From positions 1 to 5,059 of the forward strand of contig JANRKT010000363.1 of NCBI GenBank assembly GCA_033763355.1: 5,059 bases of DNA, given 5' to 3'. Below the pieces are notes generated by a model that saw only the letters and a program-made list of their open reading frames with translations, did no database searches and was not told the DNA's origin. Of the stretch, positions 1 through 5,059 are shown piece by piece (position 1 is the stretch's first letter; every line of letters starts with the position of its first letter). The position numbers and the translations under genes were made by a program. The DNA comes from JANRKT01 sp033763355 (GTDB lineage: Bacteria > Bacteroidota > Bacteroidia > Chitinophagales > Chitinophagaceae).

Positions 1-2321
1 CTGCCGTAGGCGGGGCGGTGGGCTTTGCCGGTAATGGTACGCGGGGCAACATCCAGTAATTTATAGCCGCCCTGCTCTTCCATTACTTTGTTGAACATGT
101 AAGCAGCGGCGCCACCGGGCACATCTTCATCAACAAATACAATGCGGTTGGTTTTTTGCAGTGATTCAAGGATTTTGTGATGGAGGTCGAAAGGCAGGAG
201 GGTCTGTACATCCACTATCTCGCAACTGATGCCCAGTTTATCCAGCGTATAGGCAGCATCCTGTATAATACGCAGTGTGGAGCCATATGAAACAATGGTA
301 ACATCTTCCCCCTCCCTTATTACTTCGGGAACACCTAACGGTATCGTGCAGGCTAATAAATTGGAAGGGAGTTTTTCCTTGAGGCGGTAACCATTCAAAC
401 ATTCAATAACAAGGCCGGGGTCGTTGCCCTGCAGCAGCGTGTTGTACATACCGATGGCCTGCACCATATTACGCGGCACACAAACATGCATGCCCCTTAA
501 ACCATTAATGGCAACACCCATTGGCGAACCGCTGTGCCAGATGCCTTCAAGCCGGTGGCCCCTTGTGCGTACAATCAGCGGGCAGCTTTGCCTGCCTTTG
601 GTGCGGTAATGCATGGTGGCCACATCATCGCTCAGCGTTTGAAAAGCGTACAGTAAATAATCAAGGTATTGTATTTCTGCAATGGGCCTCAGGCCCCTCA
701 TGGATAAACCGATACCCTGGCCGATGATCGTCTGTTCCCTTATGCCTGTATCAAATATTCTATCCCTGCCGTGTTTGGCCTGCAGGCCTGCAAAGCCCTG
801 GTTCACGTCGCCAATAAAACCGAGGTCTTCCCCAAATGCAAGCACTTTGGGATTATTTGCAAACAAAGCATCAAAATAACGGTTCAGCACTTCATAACCA
901 TTAAGCACAGGCGCATCTGAATGATAATGAGCTGCAACCGGCTGTACTTTTAGTGCACCGGCAGGCCCCTCATTATATAATAAACTATTGAACAAAGCCC
1001 TGCCTTCATTTTTCAGCCTGTTGTAAAGAGACTGAATTTCGGAAGTAAGTGCGGGTTGGTTGATCCTGCTGATGATTTGTGATAAAGTGCGCATCACATC
1101 CCTGCGGAGGGGCTCCCTGTTGGATGCCAGTTCATTTACCAGTTGCCGTATGGATGATGCGTTTTCTGCTGAATGATTAATTACATGGCCTGCAAGATTG
1201 ATCACTTCATTTACCTGCTGCCTGATGGGAGCAAGAAAATTTTCCCATGCATGCTGCCTCGCATCCCTTACAGCAAACTTTGACGAAGATTCAATTTCTT
1301 CCAGTTCTTCTTCACCCGCCAGTGAATTGGCCAGTATCCACTCCCTGAACTTTTTATTGCCATCCCATTCCCTTTCCCACTGCAGCCGTTCGGGGCTTTT
1401 ATATCTTTCATGGCTGCCTGAAGTGGAATGTCCCTGCGGCTGGGTAATTTCTTCAACATGAAAAAGCACAGGGACATGCTGCTCCCTTGCTTTTCGTACA
1501 CCTTCTTCAAATATTTCACACATGCCTGCATAATCCCATCCCTTCACCTTATAAATTTCCAGCCCGTTGCTGTTGTCTTTTTTCTGAAAACCTTTTAATG
1601 CTTCTGAAATGGAGCCTTTTACGGTCTGGTATTCCCTGGGAACAGAAATACCATACCCATCATCCCAAACAAAAACAGCCAGCGGAACCTGTAATACTGC
1701 AGCGGCATTCATCGCTTCCCAGAAATGACCTTCGCTGGTGCTGGCATCTCCAATGGTACAAAAACATACTTCATCGCCCTGTCTTGATAATTCAGTGAAC
1801 TGCTTTAATACTTCCACATTGCGGAAACAACGGGAAGCAAATGCAAAACCAAGGGCACGGGGCATCTGGCTGGCAGTAGGCGCCATGCCGCTGGAAATAT
1901 TTTTACGGTTTACAAAATCAACAAAACTTCCGTCTTCATTTACAAATGCAGTTGCAAAGTGTGAGTTCATTTGCCTGCCTGCACTGTGCGGGTCGTGTGC
2001 AGTATCTGGATCGGCATAGAGCTGTGCAAAAAATTCCTGTATGGTTGCTGCGCCGTTGGCAAATACAAAGGTCTGGTCGCGGTAATAACCTGCATAAAAA
2101 TCGCCGGGCTTAAAAAATTTGGACATGGCTACCTGCGCCACCTCTTTTCCGTCGCCAAATATGCCAAACTTGGCTTTGCCGGTTAATACTTCTTTGCGGC
2201 CCAGCAAACTGGCTTCGCGGCTTTCGCAGGCAAGGCGGTAATCTCTCAATACCTCTTCCCTGAAACCTTCGAAGGACAGCTTGTCAGCAGTAAGCGAATC
2301 TTGGGGGTTAATATGCTCCAT
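1..2321 (-). CDS. Fused alpha/beta E1 of a 2-oxoacid (probably branched-chain) dehydrogenase, C-terminus cut by window edge
   Basis: This is the thiamine-diphosphate-dependent E1 decarboxylase of a 2-oxoacid dehydrogenase complex. It decarboxylates a 2-oxoacid (2-oxoisovalerate-like, by family resemblance) and passes the acyl group to lipoyl-E2 in the cytoplasm. The frame stays open for 773 codons from the ATG at 2321. An in-frame stop lies 5 codons upstream (2334-2336) with no start between, and the next Met is residue 67, so this start is well supported. The E1alpha half (about 30-340) has the cofactor motif starting G191-D192-A193, N205, then D220-D221-G-Y223, and an H298-S-T-S loop like that of BCKDHA. 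A linker of about 100 residues follows. The E1beta half (about 475-773) has E498-D499, E529 in the GIREQ segment (the Glu that contacts the TPP aminopyrimidine in this family) and H596 in the IWHSGSP segment. The transketolase C-terminal domain starts near V664. The sequence ends at HRPAYG, so probably only a few tens of residues are missing. Substrate is inferred; no E2 or E3 gene is in view. Confidence 0.93.
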   Translation of the reverse strand, partial: MEHINPQDSLTADKLSFEGFREEVLRDYRLACESREASLLGRKEVLTGKAKFGIFGDGKEVAQVAMSKFFKPGDFYAGYYRDQTFVFANGAATIQEFFAQLYADPDTAHDPHSAGRQMNSHFATAFVNEDGSFVDFVNRKNISSGMAPTASQMPRALGFAFASRCFRNVEVLKQFTELSRQGDEVCFCTIGDASTSEGHFWEAMNAAAVLQVPLAVFVWDDGYGISVPREYQTVKGSISEALKGFQKKDNSNGLEIYKVKGWDYAGMCEIFEEGVRKAREQHVPVLFHVEEITQPQGHSTSGSHERYKSPERLQWEREWDGNKKFREWILANSLAGEEELEEIESSSKFAVRDARQHAWENFLAPIRQQVNEVINLAGHVINHSAENASSIRQLVNELASNREPLRRDVMRTLSQIISRINQPALTSEIQSLYNRLKNEGRALFNSLLYNEGPAGALKVQPVAAHYHSDAPVLNGYEVLNRYFDALFANNPKVLAFGEDLGFIGDVNQGFAGLQAKHGRDRIFDTGIREQTIIGQGIGLSMRGLRPIAEIQYLDYLLYAFQTLSDDVATMHYRTKGRQSCPLIVRTRGHRLEGIWHSGSPMGVAINGLRGMHVCVPRNMVQAIGMYNTLLQGNDPGLVIECLNGYRLKEKLPSNLLACTIPLGVPEVIREGEDVTIVSYGSTLRIIQDAAYTLDKLGISCEIVDVQTLLPFDLHHKILESLQKTNRIVFVDEDVPGGAAAYMFNKVMEEQGGYKLLDVAPRTITGKAHRPAYG

Positions 2322-2325
2322 AGGA

Positions 2326-2333
2326 CAAAAATA
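2326..2333 (-). promoter_or_regulatory. Possible -7 element (TATTTTTG) next to the E1 start codon
   Basis: Read on the minus strand, TATTTTTG matches the Bacteroidota -7 consensus TAnnTTTG exactly. It ends only 4 bases before the ATG at 2321, so transcription from it would start at or inside the first codons, giving a leaderless mRNA. No TTG sits at the expected 17-23 base distance upstream (the nearest TTG is about 9 bases away), and the stretch is AT-rich, so a chance match is quite possible. Confidence 0.25.
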
Positions 2334-2416
2334 TCAGATTTTCAATAAGCGTTAATTCACAGGAAAATTACGTGTTATCATCCAAAAAAGCTGAAAATCA
2401 CCGGCAATTCCGTTAA

Positions 2417-2449
2417 AACAAGGGTAAACCCTCCTGTTACCCGGTTGTT
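2417..2449. repeat. Bulged inverted repeat in the divergent intergenic region
   Basis: The left arm AACAAGGGTAA (2417-2427) and the right arm TTACCC-GG-TTGTT (2437-2449) are complementary over 11 base pairs, with a 2-base GG bulge (2443-2444) and a 9-base spacer (2428-2436). The left side also contains a short self-complementary element, GGGTAAACCC (2422-2431), which would compete with the longer pairing. The repeat lies about 100 bases from both the E1 start and the first DUF1573 start. It has no T-tract on the plus strand, so it does not look like a terminator in that direction. It could be an operator for a dimeric regulator, or chance; no function is established. Confidence 0.4.
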
Positions 2450-2474
2450 AAATCCACAAGCAGTGCATAGCTAA

Positions 2475-2507
2475 TTTGGCATTCTTGGGCAACAATATGT
2501 AAATTCG
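2475..2507 (+). promoter_or_regulatory. Candidate Bacteroidota-type promoter for the DUF1573 pair
   Basis: TTTG at 2475-2478 serves as the -33 element. It is followed after 21 bases by TAAATTCG (2500-2507), one base off the -7 consensus TAnnTTTG. The spacing falls in the 17-23 base range known for the primary sigma factor of this phylum. Transcription would start around 2512-2515, leaving a leader of about 33-36 bases before the ATG at 2548. A second TTG at 2485-2487 is too close to serve. No Shine-Dalgarno sequence precedes the ATG; the leader is A-rich, which is normal for the phylum. Confidence 0.45.
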
Positions 2508-2547
2508 TGACATCGTTTAATAAGCATCACTTTAAGAGAAATACAGC

Positions 2548-3009
2548 ATGAAAAAATTATTACTTACACTCATGGTTCTCAATGCAGGTTTCGCTGCACT
2601 GGCACAAACCAATAAAGCAATTGCCGCTACTGCCGCAACAAGCCCTGCAGAATTGCTGCAATGGAAAGAACTTTCATACGATTTTGGAAAAATACCGCAG
2701 GGCAAACCCGTTACCCATATTTTTGAAGTAATCAATACCAGCAAAGAAATTGTAACCCTTGATAATGTGCAGGCGTCCTGCGGATGTACTACACCGGAAT
2801 GGAGCAAAGACCCCATTGCACCAGGCGGCAAACAAAAAATTACAGTAGGCTATAATGCCGCTGCCGAAGGCGCATTTGAAAAAACCATAACAGTTTATTA
2901 CGGCGGGCAAATGAAAAACATCATTATAAAAGGCGTGGTATGGAAAACGCCTGATCATTCTGCACCGCAAAACAGTTCAGTTGCTATTTTAAAAAACATA
3001 AACCAATAA
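2548..3009 (+). CDS. Exported DUF1573 domain protein, first of a tandem pair
   Basis: This is a 153-residue protein of the DUF1573 family: small, secreted, Ig-like beta-sandwich proteins abundant in Bacteroidota, with no established biochemical role. Residues 1-19 form a signal peptide (KK, hydrophobic core, then A-L-A before Q20) and there is no lipobox Cys, so a soluble periplasmic protein is expected. The domain runs from about residue 38 to 135. It opens with KELSYDFGKIPQGKPV, typical of the family, and carries the hallmark ASCGCTTP with C78 and C80. It continues through the G-Y-N-A-A-A and F-E-K-T-I strands. A region rich in Ala and Thr (about 21-35) links the signal peptide to the domain. 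It is followed after 13 bases by a paralogue, with about 43 identical positions in 81 aligned core residues. The A-rich leader lacks a Shine-Dalgarno site; the start is fixed by the signal peptide directly after it. Confidence 0.9.
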   Translation: MKKLLLTLMVLNAGFAALAQTNKAIAATAATSPAELLQWKELSYDFGKIPQGKPVTHIFEVINTSKEIVTLDNVQASCGCTTPEWSKDPIAPGGKQKITVGYNAAAEGAFEKTITVYYGGQMKNIIIKGVVWKTPDHSAPQNSSVAILKNINQ

Positions 3010-3022
3010 AATCAATACACAC

Positions 3023-3469
3023 ATGAAAAGAATACTGTTGGCTTTTGCAGCATTGATAGTTACCTCCGGTTTATTTGCACAGGGCGTACAGCAAAAAAAA
3101 GCAGAAGAGCTGGTTAAGTTTAAAGAATTAAAACACAGCTTCGGCAAAATAAAACAGGGTGTGCCCGTTACTTATGCTTTTGATTTTGAAAACATCAGTG
3201 ATGCGCCTGTAATTATTGAGAATGCCTCAGCCTCCTGCGGATGTACCACACCGGTGTGGCCACAACAGCCTGTAATGAAAGGGAAGAATGAGAAGATAAC
3301 AGCCGGGTTTAATGCAGCCGCCCCGGGCACTTTTGAAAAAAGCATTTACGTAAAAGTAAAAGGTATTGATTACCCCCTTGAACTTAAAATAAGCGGCGAA
3401 GTGCTGAACGAAGCCGATTATGCAAAATTTGAAGCTGAAAAGAAAAACAAAAAAACAGGAAGCAGGTAG
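3023..3469 (+). CDS. Exported DUF1573 domain protein, second of a tandem pair
   Basis: This is a 148-residue paralogue of the preceding gene and belongs to the same DUF1573 family of unknown function. Residues 1-19 are a signal peptide (MKR, hydrophobic core, then L-F-A before Q20, an ending frequent in Bacteroidota), so export to the periplasm is expected. The domain starts near residue 27 (KAEELVKFKELKHSFGKI) and includes ASCGCTTP with C72 and C74, followed by GFNAAAPGTFEKSIYV. Unlike its neighbour, it ends in a Lys/Glu-rich, probably disordered tail (about 130-148). It lies 13 bases after the upstream stop and just before a strong terminator, so the two genes are very likely co-transcribed. 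The stop TAG is followed at once by an in-frame TAA (3470-3472), giving tandem stops. No Shine-Dalgarno site is visible. Confidence 0.9.
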   Translation: MKRILLAFAALIVTSGLFAQGVQQKKAEELVKFKELKHSFGKIKQGVPVTYAFDFENISDAPVIIENASASCGCTTPVWPQQPVMKGKNEKITAGFNAAAPGTFEKSIYVKVKGIDYPLELKISGEVLNEADYAKFEAEKKNKKTGSR

Positions 3470-3493
3470 TAACTGCACCTTACTTCATAACAA

Positions 3494-3528
3494 GGACCCG
3501 TCTCGTTTAAAACGAGATGGGTTTTTTT
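3494..3528 (+). terminator. Intrinsic terminator after the DUF1573 pair
   Basis: The arms ACCCGTCTCGTTT (3496-3508) and AAACGAGATGGGT (3510-3522) are complementary along their whole length, with one G-T wobble (G3500 with T3518). The innermost pairs would open to form a small loop. Seven T follow directly (3522-3528). It begins about 25 bases after the stop of the second DUF1573 gene and lies upstream of the rhamnosidase start at 3597, so it should insulate that gene from read-through. Confidence 0.92.
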
Positions 3529-3596
3529 ATACAATGAAGGCTGGCAATCTTTAAACGCTAACAGAATTTATGTAGCTTAATAGCATAAATTGCTGT

Positions 3597-5059
3597 ATGA
3601 AGCGATTGCTGTTCCTGTCCTCCTTTTCAGTTTTATTTTGTTCAGCACAGCTGGCAAATGCCGCTCCGCTATTGGAGCCTTCAAACCTCACCTGCGAATA
3701 CCTGGTTAACCCATTGGGCATTGATGTGCCCCATCCCCGGCTGTGCTGGAATTTTACTGCAACTGAACGCAACCTGTTTCAATCTGCGTATGAAATTATT
3801 ATAAGCGATAACATCAAAGACATTCAGCAGGGCAAGGGGAACAAATGGCAAACGGGAAAAATTTTATCTGAAGAGAACCTGCATATTCAGTACAATGGTG
3901 AACCGCTGCAGCCATTTACAAAATACTACTGGCGTGTAAAAGTCTATGATAAAAATAACTACGCTTCTTCCTGGAGCGGCATCAGCAGTTTTGAAACGGC
4001 TATGCTGCAGTCTGCAGACTGGAAAGCCAAATGGATTGGCGACGGCAGCAGGCAATTTGAGAAAGATGAAGATTTTTATAAGGATGACCCGATGCCGCTT
4101 TTCAGGAAACAAATTGCTGTTACCAAAAAAATTTCTTCAGCACGTTTATACATTTCCGGCCTGGGTTATTATGAAGCTTATTTGAACAATACCAAAATCA
4201 GCGATCACGTTTTAGGCCCCGGCTTTACCGCTTACCGCAAACAGGTGCAGTATGTAACGCATGATATTACAGCCTTGCTGAAAAAAGGGAACAACACTAT
4301 TGGCATCATGACGGGCAACGGATGGTGGAACCCCCTGCCACTTCGCCTGTTCGGCAGGTTTAACCTGCGCAATGTGCAGCAAACCGGAAGGCCCTGTGTA
4401 AAAGCGGAAGTGCACATCAGCTATACAGACGGTACAAAAGAAACCATTGTAACCGATGAAAGCTGGCAGACAGCGCCGGGCCCTGTTATACGCAACAATG
4501 TTTACCTCGGTGAAGTGTATGATGCGAGGATGGAAAAAAATTTCTCATCAGGAAACGAATGGAAAAATGCAGCAGTTGCTGAAGGCCCGGCAGGCATACT
4601 TACCGCACAAATGCAGCCGCCTGTAAGGGTTACAAAAATTATACGACCTGTAAGTATTACTGAAGCGGGTAAAGACACTTTCATTGCTGATATGGGGCAG
4701 AACTTTGCAGGAGTGGCAAGAATAAAAGTGAAAGGCAGTGCAGGAACAAAAATAAGCCTGCGCTACGGTGAAGATGTTTTTAAAGACGGAAGGCTCAACT
4801 ATCTTACTTCAGTTGCAGGGCAAATAAAAGAAATTTGGCGTGTAAACGGCGGCCCAGGCGCCCCCAAAACAGCATGGCAAAAAGATGAATACATCCTGAG
4901 AGGAGAAGGAACAGAAACATGGTGGCCGCGTTTTACTTTTCATGGATTCCGTTATGTTGAAATAACAGGCTGGCCGGGTAAACCAACAGTTGATGATATT
5001 GAAGGCTTGCGGATGAACAGCGATATTGAAAGCAACGGAACATTCAGTTGTTCCTGGGA
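3597..5059 (+). CDS. Secreted alpha-L-rhamnosidase (GH78-type), N-terminal part; catalytic domain beyond window
   Basis: By family, this enzyme releases terminal alpha-L-rhamnose from plant or microbial polysaccharides and glycosides in the periplasm or outside the cell. 487 codons are visible before the window ends; whole proteins of this type usually run to roughly 850-950 residues. A signal peptide covers residues 1-22 (MKR, hydrophobic core, A-N-A before A23). Next comes an Fn3-like N-terminal domain (about 28-140) opening with LTCEYLVNPLGIDVPHPRL and including YYWRVKVYD. The rhamnosidase N-terminal jelly-roll domain (about 167-335) has PLFRKQ, SGLGYYEAYLNN and GNGWW, and ends around YLGEVYDAR. 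The middle beta-sandwich domain (from about 343) has D365-M-G-Q-N369, LRYGED and FTFHGFRYVEI. The catalytic alpha/alpha barrel with its acidic residues is not in the window, so activity cannot be judged. The ATG is the first start after the terminator and leads directly into the signal peptide. No SusC/SusD or other carbohydrate genes are visible on this side. Confidence 0.92.
   Translation, partial: MKRLLFLSSFSVLFCSAQLANAAPLLEPSNLTCEYLVNPLGIDVPHPRLCWNFTATERNLFQSAYEIIISDNIKDIQQGKGNKWQTGKILSEENLHIQYNGEPLQPFTKYYWRVKVYDKNNYASSWSGISSFETAMLQSADWKAKWIGDGSRQFEKDEDFYKDDPMPLFRKQIAVTKKISSARLYISGLGYYEAYLNNTKISDHVLGPGFTAYRKQVQYVTHDITALLKKGNNTIGIMTGNGWWNPLPLRLFGRFNLRNVQQTGRPCVKAEVHISYTDGTKETIVTDESWQTAPGPVIRNNVYLGEVYDARMEKNFSSGNEWKNAAVAEGPAGILTAQMQPPVRVTKIIRPVSITEAGKDTFIADMGQNFAGVARIKVKGSAGTKISLRYGEDVFKDGRLNYLTSVAGQIKEIWRVNGGPGAPKTAWQKDEYILRGEGTETWWPRFTFHGFRYVEITGWPGKPTVDDIEGLRMNSDIESNGTFSCSW

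Noticed and set aside
424..2186. Several plus-strand open frames of 60-103 codons inside the E1 region
   Set aside because: All lie antisense to the continuous 773-codon E1 frame, which has recognisable domains and active-site residues throughout. Their translations show no domain, signal peptide or plausible start context.
2532..2970. Two minus-strand open frames of 98-99 codons overlapping the first DUF1573 gene
   Set aside because: They are antisense shadows of a well-supported DUF1573 protein, and their Cys/Phe-rich translations resemble no known family.
3529..3596. Promoter for the rhamnosidase gene
   Set aside because: The 68-base gap is AT-rich and has partial matches such as TAGCTTAA and TAAATTGC, but none pairs with a TTG at 17-23 bases, so no specific promoter can be called.
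3633..3644. Possible lipoprotein signal at Cys15 of the rhamnosidase
   Set aside because: The residues before the Cys are V-L-F, lacking the small residue required at -1 of a lipobox, and a good signal peptidase I site (A-N-A before A23) follows. Ordinary export is the better reading.
3946..4185. Plus-strand 79-codon open frame inside the rhamnosidase gene
   Set aside because: It is out of frame with the continuous rhamnosidase reading frame, whose domains span this stretch without interruption.
1..5059. CRISPR array, tRNA, rRNA, insertion sequence or other mobile element
   Set aside because: No spaced direct repeats, cloverleaf-like sequence, transposase or terminal inverted repeats were seen. 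Coding sequence fills nearly the whole window.

Overview
The window looks like ordinary chromosome from a member of the Bacteroidota, most likely the Chitinophagaceae or a close relative. This is an inference from gene content: a single-chain alpha/beta 2-oxoacid dehydrogenase E1, small secreted DUF1573 proteins with the ASCGCTTP motif, a secreted multidomain GH78-type alpha-L-rhamnosidase, signal peptides ending in Ala-Gln, A-rich leaders without Shine-Dalgarno sequences, and TTG/TAnnTTTG-like promoter elements. No rRNA or taxonomic marker gene is present to confirm it.

Layout. Bases 1-2321 (minus strand) carry nearly all of a fused E1alpha-E1beta thiamine-diphosphate-dependent 2-oxoacid dehydrogenase, probably the branched-chain type. 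Its last residues lie beyond base 1. A 226-base intergenic region (2322-2547) separates it from a divergent plus-strand pair of tandem DUF1573 paralogues (2548-3009 and 3023-3469). The intergenic region holds a plausible promoter for the pair and a bulged inverted repeat. A strong intrinsic terminator (3494-3528) closes the pair. After a short gap, a plus-strand gene begins at 3597 and runs off the right edge. It encodes the N-terminal part of an exported alpha-L-rhamnosidase-like protein, and the catalytic barrel is outside the window.

Working together. The two DUF1573 genes are 13 bases apart, share one terminator and are clearly related, so they form a transcription unit arising from a duplication. 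Nothing in the sequence links the three blocks (cytoplasmic branched-chain oxoacid oxidation, small exported proteins of unknown role, exported rhamnoside hydrolysis) into one pathway. No mobile element, CRISPR array, tRNA, rRNA or defence system was found. I see no convincing undescribed system here. The items worth a second look are modest: the Asp-Asp variant of the thiamine-diphosphate motif, the long interdomain linker of the fused E1, the tandem DUF1573 pair, and the intergenic inverted repeat.
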